Assembly: GCA_023426245.1 (NCBI GenBank)
Contig: JAFABB010000024.1
Location: 248,001-312,000, forward strand
Length of the DNA stretch: 64,000 nucleotides
Direction: 5' to 3'
Source: Bacillota bacterium
GTDB lineage: Bacteria > Bacillota > UBA4882 > UBA8346
Part shown: piece by piece, positions 44,033 through 52,387 of the stretch
Numbering within the stretch: the first letter of the stretch is position 1
How the letters are laid out: every line of letters begins with the position of its first letter
Made by a program: the position numbers and the translations under genes
Notes under the pieces: generated by a model
Database searches by the model: none
The model's input: the letters and a program-made list of their open reading frames with translations, nothing else
Told to the model about the DNA's origin: nothing

Positions 44033-44797
44033 TTATCCGTTGAATTCACTCTGCCATTGAACAACATCCTGATAGGCTAAATTCCCGCCGAATATATCCA
44101 GTGCACTGCCAATCGTCACATCGAGCTTTTTATTTCCAAGCTTGGCGATTAAATCTAAATCTGCAAAAGAACTGATTCCCCCGGCATAAGTGGTAGGAAT
44201 AGTAGTCCAAAGTCCTAACTTTTCAACCAATTTCAGGTCAATCCCCTGTCGCATTCCTTCAACATCCACGGCATGAATTAAAAATTCAGCGCAATAGCCC
44301 GCCAATTCTTGTAAATTTTTCGCATCAACTTGGAAATTGGTAAATGTCCGCCACCGGTTCGTTGTAACAAAATACGCTCCGTTTTTAGCTCTACAGCTCA
44401 AATCCAGAACTAACTTATCTTTACCGATTTCCCGGTTGATCCGTTCCAAATTTTGATAACTTACTTTCTCTTCCTCAAAGATATAGGAAGTTACAATTAC
44501 GTGAGAAGCGCCTTGCTTCAAAAAATAAGCCGCATTCTCCGCTGTTATGCCGCCGCCAATCTGCATACCGCCTGGAAATGCTTGAAGGGCTTTCAGAGCT
44601 TCCCTTTCGTTTCCGGGTCCCAACATAATGACGTGACCACCGTTTAAAGAGTCATCTTTGAAAAGTCGTGCGTAATATGCGGCATCCCTGTCGGAAACGT
44701 AATTTTCAATTAAGGGATGGGAATCATCATGTAAAGTTCCCCCCACAATTTGCTTCACAGCTCCCTGATGAATATCAATGCATGGACGAAACTTCAT
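44033..44797 (-). CDS. hisA: ProFAR isomerase, eukaryotic (HIS6) type
   Basis: A 254-residue TIM barrel that isomerises ProFAR to PRFAR. The sequence is of the fungal/plant HIS6 subtype and not the usual bacterial HisA: 'RPCIDIHQGAVKQIVGGTL', 'GGHVIMLGPGNE', 'MQIGGGI', 'ASHVIVTSYIF', 'KLVLDLSCRAKNGAYFVTT', 'FLIHAVDVEGMRQGID' and 'TTYAGGIS'. Its place between hisH and hisF confirms the role. It overlaps hisH by four bases (ATGA), so translation is coupled. This subtype occurs in scattered bacteria. Confidence 0.93.
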   Translation of the reverse strand: MKFRPCIDIHQGAVKQIVGGTLHDDSHPLIENYVSDRDAAYYARLFKDDSLNGGHVIMLGPGNEREALKALQAFPGGMQIGGGITAENAAYFLKQGASHVIVTSYIFEEEKVSYQNLERINREIGKDKLVLDLSCRAKNGAYFVTTNRWRTFTNFQVDAKNLQELAGYCAEFLIHAVDVEGMRQGIDLKLVEKLGLWTTIPTTYAGGISSFADLDLIAKLGNKKLDVTIGSALDIFGGNLAYQDVVQWQSEFNG

Positions 44798-45417
44798 GAG
44801 CGGAGCTCCCCAAAGTTCTTAAGAATTCTTAATCCGACCTGACTGCTTTTCTCGGGATGAAATTGAAAAGCCGTCACATTTTCATGGGTGATTCCGGAAC
44901 AGTACCCAAAACCATAATCAGTTGTACAGGCGGTGATGCCGGGATTAGCCGGTTTTACATAATACGAGTGAACGAAATATACAAAGCTTCCATCAGGCAC
45001 TCCGTGTAAAAGTGGCGTGTCCTGATGCTTTTTAATTTGGTTCCAGCCAATCTGGGGCACCTTAAGATCACTTGCCGGAAAACGAAGAACTTGACCAGGG
45101 AAAATTCCCAAACCTTGACTTAAACATTCCTGCGCACCGAAGCTTTCGGAACTCTCTTCAAATAACATTTGCAGGCCAAGACAAATCCCCAAAAAAGGCT
45201 GTCCGGAATGAATAACCTCACGAACAACCGAAGCCATGCCTGCCTGATTCAAATTTCTCATTGACTTTGCGAAAGCTCCCACACCCGGTAAAACAACTTT
45301 ATCAGCTTCCAAAACCACCTTGGGATCTGTGGATACTATTGCGGAATATCCCAATGCATCAAAAGCCTTCTGAACACTTTTTAGATTTCCGACCCCATAG
45401 TCAATAATGGCAATCAT
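44794..45417 (-). CDS. hisH: imidazole glycerol phosphate synthase glutaminase subunit
   Basis: A 207-residue class I glutamine amidotransferase. 'IIDYGVGNLKSV' opens it; the nucleophile Cys is in 'FLGICLGLQMLFE' near residue 83, and the His and Glu in 'TAFQFHPEKSSQVG' near the end complete the triad. It delivers ammonia to HisF. Fourth partner in the order hisD-hisB-hisH-hisA-hisF. Confidence 0.97.
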   Translation of the reverse strand: MIAIIDYGVGNLKSVQKAFDALGYSAIVSTDPKVVLEADKVVLPGVGAFAKSMRNLNQAGMASVVREVIHSGQPFLGICLGLQMLFEESSESFGAQECLSQGLGIFPGQVLRFPASDLKVPQIGWNQIKKHQDTPLLHGVPDGSFVYFVHSYYVKPANPGITACTTDYGFGYCSGITHENVTAFQFHPEKSSQVGLRILKNFGELRS

Positions 45418-45425
45418 TGAATTAT

Positions 45426-46010
45426 TTAGAGAATCCCTTTCGTCGAAGGGACTCCTTTTATCCTTTCATCAATTTTGACCGCTGCCGCCAGCGCCCTGCC
45501 AAATGCTTTAAAAATAGCCTCTATACAATGATGGGAATTGGTGCCATCTACTAAATGAATATGGAGATTCATTTCCCCCTGGACGGACACGGCACGGAAA
45601 AACTCTTCCACCATCTCTAAATCAAAATGATTCAAATGCCCTTTACCAAGTTCCGCCCGATACTGAAGATAAGCGCGGCCGCTCAAATCAATAACTACCA
45701 GTGCCAAAGCTTCATCCATCGGGACATAGGAATCACCATAACGGGTAATTCCGCATTTATCCCCTAAAGCTTTCTTGATCGCCTGGCCCAATACAATACC
45801 AACATCTTCAACCGTATGATGAGAATCGACCTCTAAGTCGCCCGAAGCGGCAATCGTCAGGTCAAATTGGCCATGTCTGGCGATTTGAGTCAACATATGA
45901 TCGAAAAAACCTATTCCCGTATCAATTTGCTGAAGACCCGAACCATCCAAATTTAGCTCAAGCTTAATTTGGGTTTCACTGGTATTTCGTTCAATGGTAG
46001 CCGTTCTCAT
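45426..46010 (-). CDS. hisB: imidazoleglycerol-phosphate dehydratase
   Basis: A 194-residue monofunctional IGPD. Manganese-binding motifs are present: 'GFFDHMLTQIARH' near 35, 'DSHHTVEDVGIVLG' near 65, 'HFDLEMVEEFF' and 'NSHHCIEAIFKAFG'. It converts imidazole glycerol phosphate to imidazole acetol phosphate. No phosphatase domain, as usual for Firmicutes. It lies nine bases after hisD. Confidence 0.97.
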   Translation of the reverse strand: MRTATIERNTSETQIKLELNLDGSGLQQIDTGIGFFDHMLTQIARHGQFDLTIAASGDLEVDSHHTVEDVGIVLGQAIKKALGDKCGITRYGDSYVPMDEALALVVIDLSGRAYLQYRAELGKGHLNHFDLEMVEEFFRAVSVQGEMNLHIHLVDGTNSHHCIEAIFKAFGRALAAAVKIDERIKGVPSTKGIL

Positions 46011-46019
46011 TATCGGAGA

Positions 46020-47330
46020 TCACTCCATTCTGATTTTTATCGCCTTAGCATGTGCATCCAAGCCCTCAACCGCAGCGATAGTCATAGCAGCATTTCCATA
46101 TTTTTGAATACCCGCTTGATTATAAGAAATAATGCTGGTCTTTTTCATGAAATGGTCTACATTCAAACCGGAAGCAAACCGGGCCGTACCATTGGTTGGC
46201 AATACATGATTGGTCCCTGCTACATAATCACCAATGGGCTCGGTCGAAAACGGGCCTAAAAAAACAGCACCGGCATTTTTAACACGGTTTATGAAGCCCC
46301 AAGGCTCGACTACGACTAATTCCATATGTTCAGGCGCGCAGTAATTGGCTAAATCCAATGCTTCATTCAAATCAACCGTTATAACGATACCCCCATTTAA
46401 CTTAATGGATGCCTCGGCTATATCCCGCCGGCTTAATCCGGCCAATTGTTTATCGATTTCCCCGGCAACAGCTTGCGCAAGTTTACGGGAAGGCGTTAAT
46501 AGAAAAGCACCCGCTTCATTAACCGGCCCATGTTCGGCCTGAGATAGTAAATCGGCTGCCACATATGCCGGATTTGCCGTATCATCGGCGATAATTAAGA
46601 TTTCACTGGGTCCAGCCAACATATCCAAACCTACGAACCCAAAAACCTGCCGTTTGGCCTCAGTTACGAATTGATTCCCCGGACCGACGATTACGTCAAC
46701 CGGTTTTATGGTATCAGTCCCGAAGGCCATGGCCGCTATAGCTTGGGCTCCTCCAACTTTATAAATTTCATCAATGTTGCATTCTGCAGCCGCAGTCAAT
46801 AAATAGGGATTAATTTTCCCTTCTTTATTTGGAGGAGTACAAATGATCACCCTTTTTACTCCAGCAACCACAGCCGGCAAAGCATTCATTAACACGGATG
46901 AGACCAAAGGAGTTTTTCCGGCTACTCCGCCCGGCACATAGAGACCGGCTGATTCAACGGCCTGAATCCTCTGCCCCAGAACGATACCGTCCTCTTTGAC
47001 ATCTATCCAATCTTTGGGCAATTGTTTGGTATGGAATTCCAAAATATTCGTCTTTGCTTGTCGTATCGCCTGAACAAACTCGGAGGATACCAGCTTTTCA
47101 GCTTCAAGAAACTCATCGGGCTTTACTTGCAATGTAGCTGGGGTCACCTTGACTTGATCAAACCGTTCCGTAAAATCAATGACGGCCTCATCTCCCAAGC
47201 TTTTGACCGCTTCCATAATGGTCATGACTTTGGAACTTAAATCCGTTTGGGTTGGTCCCTGAAATTTGGCACGCCGATTTAATAATTGAAAAACCTCTTT
47301 TTTTTCAGTAAGAGTGTGATATATTCTCAT
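46020..47330 (-). CDS. hisD: histidinol dehydrogenase
   Basis: A 436-residue zinc enzyme for the last two oxidation steps. 'ESAGLYVPGGVAGKTPLVSS' (in parts), 'EIYKVGGAQAIAAMAFGT', 'KPVDVIVGPGNQFV', 'AGPSEILIIADD' and the zinc-site region 'LSQAEHGP' are complete, as are 'YCAPEHMELVV' and 'DYVAGTNHVLPTNGTAR'. ATG at 47330 lies after AGGAG. First gene of the operon; hisG, hisZ, hisC and hisE are not in the window. Confidence 0.97.
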   Translation of the reverse strand: MRIYHTLTEKKEVFQLLNRRAKFQGPTQTDLSSKVMTIMEAVKSLGDEAVIDFTERFDQVKVTPATLQVKPDEFLEAEKLVSSEFVQAIRQAKTNILEFHTKQLPKDWIDVKEDGIVLGQRIQAVESAGLYVPGGVAGKTPLVSSVLMNALPAVVAGVKRVIICTPPNKEGKINPYLLTAAAECNIDEIYKVGGAQAIAAMAFGTDTIKPVDVIVGPGNQFVTEAKRQVFGFVGLDMLAGPSEILIIADDTANPAYVAADLLSQAEHGPVNEAGAFLLTPSRKLAQAVAGEIDKQLAGLSRRDIAEASIKLNGGIVITVDLNEALDLANYCAPEHMELVVVEPWGFINRVKNAGAVFLGPFSTEPIGDYVAGTNHVLPTNGTARFASGLNVDHFMKKTSIISYNQAGIQKYGNAAMTIAAVEGLDAHAKAIKIRME

Positions 47331-47385
47331 CTTTCGCTCCTGGAATTTAACGCAGATGCGCATGTTATTGCTGTAATATTACTTT

Positions 47386-47414
47386 AATTTACCATATCAC
47401 CTTTTGAAAGTCAA
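47386..47414 (-). promoter_or_regulatory. promoter of the his operon
   Basis: On the minus strand TTGACT (47409-47414) and TAAATT (47386-47391), spacer 17 bases, about 55 bases before the hisD start. No T-box or leader peptide is visible between them. Confidence 0.65.
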
Positions 47415-47542
47415 TGAAGGTCGGGGCTTCCTTATCCTTATTTCTGTTACAACCATTTAAAAATTAAAAACAGTTACCTTGAAAACTTAATCAATATGGT
47501 TTATAATTAATATAGTTAGAAATGAATATGGAGATGATGAAT

Positions 47543-47965
47543 ATGAAAATCCTTTATAAAGCTCAAGCAAATTCTATTGGCGGTCGCAAAGGAAAGGTTA
47601 CGGTTAAGGATAGCCCCCTGGAGTTTCAAATGGCCGCACCTGTGGAGCTAGGCGGAACCGGGGAAAAAGGAGCCAATCCCGAACAATTATTTGCTGCGGG
47701 TTATGCGGCTTGTTTTGAAAGTGCTATTTTACATGTGGCTCGCATTCGCAAACTTGATTTAAAAGAAACTTCTGTTCAAGCCGAGGTGGGTATTGGCCCT
47801 AATGGACAAGGAGGTTATTTGTTGGCTGTTTGGATTACAGCGACATTGAATGGGGTAGATCAGGAAATTGCCAATGAAGTGGTCCAGGAAGCGCATAAAG
47901 TATGCCCATACTCCAATGCCACCCGGGGTAATATTGAAGTTATTGTAACAGCTAAAGTGCTTTAA
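47543..47965 (+). CDS. ohr: organic hydroperoxide resistance protein (Ohr/OsmC family)
   Basis: A 140-residue thiol peroxidase that reduces organic hydroperoxides. The two redox cysteines are Cys57 in 'GYAACFESAI' and Cys121 in 'HKVCPYSNATRGN', both in the Ohr context; 'GGRKGKV' and 'ELGGTGEKGANPEQLFAAG' also fit. Start chosen at ATG 47543 with GGAG nine bases upstream; the frame is open from 47522. No OhrR regulator adjacent. Confidence 0.95.
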   Translation: MKILYKAQANSIGGRKGKVTVKDSPLEFQMAAPVELGGTGEKGANPEQLFAAGYAACFESAILHVARIRKLDLKETSVQAEVGIGPNGQGGYLLAVWITATLNGVDQEIANEVVQEAHKVCPYSNATRGNIEVIVTAKVL

Positions 47966-47980
47966 TCCATAGAGCATAAT

Positions 47981-48021
47981 AAAACCGCGGATTTCGCTTG
48001 ATACCGATATTCGCGGTTTTT
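47981..48021. terminator. terminator between ohr and the YmaF-like gene
   Basis: AAAACCGCG (47981-47989) pairs with CGCGGTTTT (48012-48020). A and T runs on either side make it usable for both convergent genes. Confidence 0.75.
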
Positions 48022-48073
48022 ACTACTTAAATAGGACTTCAAAAAATCAAAGTTCAATTGATAAAACATTCAT

Positions 48074-48406
48074 TTATCTGCAAAAAGATCTTCGGTCACG
48101 CTCAGTTGTTCCACAATAACAATGCCGATGTTCATTGTCACAAGAAGTTTTTCCCTCGAAATCATGGACGTGTCCGTTGCACATATATTTGGGTTTTTTG
48201 GTACATCCATGATAACGATGAACATGCCCATCGTTGCATGAAGTTACACCCTCATATTCATGTTTATGGTCAGGTGTATCAGGAGCAGGGGATGTTACCC
48301 CCCGGATAACATGCCGGTGGCACTCGTCAACTTTGGTATAGATAGCAAAAGTGTGTACATGGAAATAAGGGGGCTGACATTTATCCTCACAATGCTTTTT
48401 TCCCAT
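48074..48406 (-). CDS. YmaF-like His/Cys-rich protein
   Basis: A 110-residue protein with ten cysteines and about eighteen histidines. Repeats of the form H-x-H-x-(Y/F)-x-G-x-T-(S) occur ('HKHEYEGVTS', 'HVHRYHGCT', 'HVHDFEGKTS'), as in the YmaF family known from endospore formers. The composition suggests metal binding. ATG follows AAAGGAG. It lies 117 bases downstream of the DUF692 gene on the same strand; a small hairpin but no clear terminator lies between them. It could be a metal-binding or spore-related protein, or a substrate of the neighbouring enzyme. Confidence 0.8.
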   Translation of the reverse strand: MGKKHCEDKCQPPYFHVHTFAIYTKVDECHRHVIRGVTSPAPDTPDHKHEYEGVTSCNDGHVHRYHGCTKKPKYMCNGHVHDFEGKTSCDNEHRHCYCGTTERDRRSFCR

Positions 48407-48523
48407 TTTTGATCTCCTTTAAAGAGAATTCTAATTTAGTTTATGAATTGGGAAAAAAGTTGTTATATTCCGATTGTACAGGTTTATAATTTTTGGCTTA
48501 AGGCATAAAGAATTATAAGCCCA

Positions 48524-49390
48524 TCAGCCCCCATATGCTTTAATAATCGAGCGAATTCTTAAAATCATCCGTTCTAACTCCACCGGGCTATTCCTTACGA
48601 TGGGCTCATATTCTTGTTGCAAGTTCAGCAGTTTATCCGGCAACCCGCCGTACTCGATGGTAATCATCTCGGGATGAATTTTTGACAGTAAAAACTCAAT
48701 CAATTGATAATCATCTTCACTTAAAGCCGTATGGGTATCACGCAGTCCTTCCTGAGGTCTTTCCAAAACACCGCCCAAATGGATTTCCCGTAAGCGATCA
48801 AGTGGCAATTCCTGAATATAATCCATCAATTCTCTTTGCATATGCCAAGCGCTGCACCGGGAATGGGCAATATCCAGAAGGAAACCACAATCGCTCTCAT
48901 AGCAAATCTCTTTGATGAACTGAGGTTCCGAACCCCACATGAAATGCCGCCACCAAGTATAATAAGGAAAATTCTCCAAAACCAACGGCAACCGGATCTG
49001 ATCTTTTACTTCGGAAATCACTTTTAAAAAATGATCCTTAAGGGTTTTTTGGACTTGAGAGTGATTTTGATGTTGGTATGCTGCCAGTTCCGGGAAGAAA
49101 TCCACCCTTGCTTCCAAATGTGTCGACAAATAAGGAGGAGCCGTACATTCTAATACTTTCTTCACCGTCTCTATATTCAACCGCTGCTTTGGATCGGGAT
49201 GGCCCAAAAAAATCACCCCAAGCTGAGCAAGATGAGGCAAACGAGGTAAGAAAATATCCGGATCTTCAAATTGATGCCAACATCCTGGAAACGGACTGGT
49301 TGGACATTTCACATAATTGATGGGTAGCTTGGGATTTTCTTCTAATAAACCAAGTAAAGCTTTTGAGTAATTTACTGCGATCTTCATCAC
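48524..49390 (-). CDS. DUF692/MNIO-like putative multinuclear iron enzyme
   Basis: A 288-residue TIM-barrel protein matching the DUF692 family, now known to contain multinuclear iron oxidative enzymes (MbnB, TglH) that modify cysteines in ribosomal peptides. Candidate metal ligands occur in family order: His91 and Glu93 in 'YLSTHLE', Glu139-Asn140 in 'LVLENFP', Asp173 and His176 in 'FLLDIAHSRCSA', His204 in 'EIHLGG', Asp218 and His220 in 'DTHTALSEDD', and Glu246 in 'ITIEYGG'. No MbnC/TglI-like partner is seen. The Cys-rich neighbour downstream is a possible substrate, which is inference. GTG at 49390 follows GAGG. Confidence 0.8.
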   Translation of the reverse strand: MMKIAVNYSKALLGLLEENPKLPINYVKCPTSPFPGCWHQFEDPDIFLPRLPHLAQLGVIFLGHPDPKQRLNIETVKKVLECTAPPYLSTHLEARVDFFPELAAYQHQNHSQVQKTLKDHFLKVISEVKDQIRLPLVLENFPYYTWWRHFMWGSEPQFIKEICYESDCGFLLDIAHSRCSAWHMQRELMDYIQELPLDRLREIHLGGVLERPQEGLRDTHTALSEDDYQLIEFLLSKIHPEMITIEYGGLPDKLLNLQQEYEPIVRNSPVELERMILRIRSIIKAYGG

Positions 49391-49571
49391 AAAAATAGCC
49401 TCTTTTGCTGATTAATCTTGAATCCAATAAACTCTTATTTATCTTACTGCAATCCCCCGTAAAAGGAAAGAAAAACTTCTTTTTCAAAATCGAGGCTGGC
49501 AACCGGCTATCCATTATGATATTATTTACATGAAATAATCTAGGAAAATGATTTATCTAAAGGTGATGAAA

Positions 49572-49982
49572 ATGAACCTACTGGAAGAAGGAAAAACACT
49601 TCAATTGGATTTTGACAAAATAACAAAAATTGCCGCTAAGTGTTCAGGTGTTATTCCGGTGGTAGTCCAAAATTTTGATACCCGAGAGGTGATCCTGCTG
49701 GCTTATGCAAACCAAAAAGCCCTTGAAATCTCACTCTCAACCCAAACCGCAGTTTTCTGGTCAACTTCCCGGAATGAATTGTGGGAAAAGGGTAAAACCT
49801 CCGGTGAGTTTTTCGATTTAATTGATGTTTACGTCAATTGTGAACAAAATTCCCTCCTTTATATAGTCAGACCGCGGCGGGGTGGTATTTGCCATACCAA
49901 AAACCAAAATGGTGAACCCCGTAATTGTTATTATCGAAAGCTCAACTTTCATACCCGGAAGCTTGAGAACATGAATCCTTAA
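49572..49982 (+). CDS. HisI family protein with altered metal ligands
   Basis: A 136-residue protein of the phosphoribosyl-AMP cyclohydrolase family: 'VILLAYANQKALEISL', 'AVFWSTSRNELWEKGKTSGE' (in parts) and 'GICHTK' fit. HisI normally has a D-C-D-x-D motif that binds magnesium; here it is N-C-E-Q-N at residues 89-93, while Cys90, Cys107 and Cys119 of the zinc site remain. It could be a divergent HisI or a paralogue with another role. No HisE domain is attached. It lies apart from the his operon, divergent from the DUF692 gene. ATG at 49572 follows AAGGTGATG. Confidence 0.82.
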   Translation: MNLLEEGKTLQLDFDKITKIAAKCSGVIPVVVQNFDTREVILLAYANQKALEISLSTQTAVFWSTSRNELWEKGKTSGEFFDLIDVYVNCEQNSLLYIVRPRRGGICHTKNQNGEPRNCYYRKLNFHTRKLENMNP

Positions 49983-49992
49983 AAAATAAAAA

Positions 49993-50019
49993 CCACCCTT
50001 TTTCCTTTGGGGTGGATTT
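49993..50019 (+). terminator. terminator after the HisI family gene
   Basis: CCACCC (49993-49998) pairs with GGGTGG (50010-50015), flanked by AAAA and ATTTTG. Confidence 0.65.
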
Positions 50020-50172
50020 TGTTAGTCTAACCATAAACTAACTGGGAAAAATTTCTCCTGACCTTGCCAATATACACCTTAACCGTTCAAAAAAGAGCTT
50101 CGAATTACTCTTTTCTTCAGAAATTAACATCCAAGCTGAGAAAGCCGTTTAACGGCCGATTCCCGTTTTACT

Positions 50173-50382
50173 TCACTTTTCATTGTCACTATGAACTTCA
50201 CGTTGGCGGAACAACAAACTAATACAATATAACCCGGCTATCCCTACGAGGAAATAAATAACCCGGCTAAAAGGAGCCGACTGGCCCCCAAAAAGGTGGG
50301 CAACTAAATCATATCTAAAAAGACCCACCAAAAGCCAATTCAGGGCGCCGATGATTACGAGTACCAGGGCGAATCTGTCCAA
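50173..50382 (-). CDS. DUF378 membrane protein
   Basis: A 69-residue protein with two membrane segments matching DUF378 (YuzA type): 'LVIIGALNWLLVGLFRYDLVA' in the first half, split here by the conserved N-W, and 'IYFLVGIAGLYCISLL' in the second. Function of the family is unknown. Start is TTG, ten bases after GGAG. The gap 50383-50564 upstream holds no supported gene. Confidence 0.85.
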   Translation of the reverse strand: MDRFALVLVIIGALNWLLVGLFRYDLVAHLFGGQSAPFSRVIYFLVGIAGLYCISLLFRQREVHSDNEK

Positions 50383-50564
50383 AAAATTTTCACTCCAATC
50401 TTTGGTTTAATACTGGGAACTACATCCTGGGGATTAAATTCAAACCCAGCATTCCTAGTATGCCAAAGATTTTTAAAAACATTACTTAGATTTCTACCCT
50501 CCTCTTCCTTCCAAAATGGAATAGAAATATCTAAACCGCTGTTGGGCAGAAATTCCGCTAAGAA

Positions 50565-51692
50565 CTACTTCGGTAGCGCTTTGGCTTTTCGTAATTTCCC
50601 AATTAGTTCTCGATCATGAGATTTACGGAAATGCCAATCCAAAAAGCCCATCGAAAAAGAATTCTTCTTTTGAGTAATGGCCTTTTTTTTACCCAGATAG
50701 ATATTGCCTCTGTTTGTATCGTGTTGAATGTATTGTATCAAGGGAATGTTTTTAATGGTTTTGAGAATATTTCTTAACAATATCTCCGCTTCCTGCAAAG
50801 GGTCCGTTGGATTAAAAAGCTGGTTGGCACCTTGGATAAAGGCACTTTCGCCGCAGGCAAAAACCATCTTTTTCCCTTGGGCTCGTAAATCAGTCTCGGT
50901 CATAACCCGTCTCCGCTCGTCCATTTTTAGACCGCTACCTTCCAAAATCGGATAATCGGTTGCTACGGTAGTCCATATTAAAAAACCATATTCTAACACC
51001 GAATGGTCATTAAATACTAATAAATCGCTGGTAACCCTAGTGACAGTTCGCCCCAATAAAAGATCAATCCGCCGTTCTTTTAATCGATTATGAACCATTT
51101 TTTTGACTTTAATATCAAAGCCCGGCAACAATGTCTGCGCCTCTTCGATCAGTGTAATGTTTAGACTATGATGATGCATTTCTCCCAAGCAACGAAGAGC
51201 CAGGGCAATCTCCACTCCTAATTTTCCCGCTCCTACAATGGTAATATTGGTTTCAATGCTCCTTTTAAGAAAATGTTGTTTTAATTTCTGCAGGTTGTCA
51301 TCGAAGTGAATAGGGATTCCGTAATAGGATAGCCCTTCGGCATACCGTCCAAAAGGTTCCAAATTCAACGAAAGGATATCATAAGTGATCTTCCGTCCGT
51401 CTTCCAATGCCACCTCTTTATTCTCCGTATCGATTTTAACAGGCTGAGCTATTATTACGTGAACGCCTTTACGTTCGCATAAGGTTGAAATATCGATTTG
51501 CACGTCCTTCTCCGAGTAGATTCCCTCTAAATAACCTGCAGCCATATCCGGGTAATAAAGAGATAGAAAAGGGGTCACCAAAATAATTTTCAAACATTCC
51601 ATTTCCCTACCGGAAAGTTTACTTAAAAAGCAAAGGTGGGTTAGACTTCCGCCAATTAATAATAGTCTAGTTTTCGGTAATGGCTTTTTCAT
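50565..51692 (-). CDS. NAD(P)/FAD-dependent oxidoreductase, NDH-2-like
   Basis: A 375-residue pyridine nucleotide-disulfide oxidoreductase-type flavoprotein. An FAD-binding start 'RLLLIGGSLTHL', an NAD-binding 'ITIVGAGKLGVEIALAL' near residue 152, and 'VFACGESAFIQ' near 280 (the late FAD motif) are seen. It has no redox-active CxxC. The layout resembles type II NADH dehydrogenases and the N-terminal half of SelD fusions. The basic C-terminal tail could contact the membrane. The first glycine motif is G-G-S rather than G-G-G or G-A-G, a mild deviation. Electron acceptor unknown. Single gene. Confidence 0.82.
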   Translation of the reverse strand: MKKPLPKTRLLLIGGSLTHLCFLSKLSGREMECLKIILVTPFLSLYYPDMAAGYLEGIYSEKDVQIDISTLCERKGVHVIIAQPVKIDTENKEVALEDGRKITYDILSLNLEPFGRYAEGLSYYGIPIHFDDNLQKLKQHFLKRSIETNITIVGAGKLGVEIALALRCLGEMHHHSLNITLIEEAQTLLPGFDIKVKKMVHNRLKERRIDLLLGRTVTRVTSDLLVFNDHSVLEYGFLIWTTVATDYPILEGSGLKMDERRRVMTETDLRAQGKKMVFACGESAFIQGANQLFNPTDPLQEAEILLRNILKTIKNIPLIQYIQHDTNRGNIYLGKKKAITQKKNSFSMGFLDWHFRKSHDRELIGKLRKAKALPK

Positions 51693-51967
51693 AGATTTCC
51701 GCCTTGTTTAATGATATTTTCGATATTCCCGGCAAGACTTATAAGGGGTCAAGTCCTACTATATTTTATCGGTAGAATCCACTAAGACCTTTATTTAAGG
51801 GTAATTTAAAAAAAGGAATTTCAGAATCTATGCAAAAAGCGCTCTATGCGCTTTGATGATATCAAAAAGCCATTATTTTTTATATGCTATTAATGTTCAC
51901 AGATGATTGAATCGCACTACCAAACCCAAACGTATTGAAATTTTTAAGTGGATCGCAGGTGATATGA

Positions 51968-52249
51968 ATGGATCGTTTTAACCGCCGTTGGGTTTCAGTA
52001 GAGGAACACCAAAAACTCCAAACGCGCCTGGAGGAATTAGAGGCCGAAAACGAAAAACTAAAAAGCCGTAATGACCTGGTGCGCGAATTGATTAGCCTTT
52101 TAGCCTCCAGTAGCCGGCCATTAATGAGCAGTAACACCAGCAATGGCACCAACAGAGTAGATAGTGGCTCTCTCCAGCAATTTGTAGAATTGGCAAAAGA
52201 TTTATCCAATGATATCCGAAACATCGTAAAATCAATCAATAAGAATTAA
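51968..52249 (+). CDS. small coiled-coil protein
   Basis: A 93-residue protein with a strong predicted coiled coil over residues 10-45 ('EEHQKLQTRLEELEAENEKL'), a Ser/Asn-rich linker and a second amphipathic helix at the end. No family recognised. AGGTGAT precedes the ATG. It is divergent from the NDH-2-like gene and convergent with galE. Confidence 0.6.
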   Translation: MDRFNRRWVSVEEHQKLQTRLEELEAENEKLKSRNDLVRELISLLASSSRPLMSSNTSNGTNRVDSGSLQQFVELAKDLSNDIRNIVKSINKN

Positions 52250-52334
52250 GCCTTTTAAAGGGGAAAACCTTATTTTCTCCTATGAGAACGGGTTCATGTC
52301 CGAGTGAACGCGCTGGGTAACTCCAATAAAACTA

Positions 52335-52367
52335 CAGGAGCCAGACACTTCTTCATTCTGGCTCCTG
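52335..52367 (-). terminator. terminator of the gal genes
   Basis: A perfect ten-base stem, CAGGAGCCAG (52335-52344) with CTGGCTCCTG (52358-52367), 20 bases after the galE stop on the minus strand, followed by TAGTTTTATT. Confidence 0.75.
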
Positions 52368-52387
52368 ACGGTTTCTAACATCTTCAC

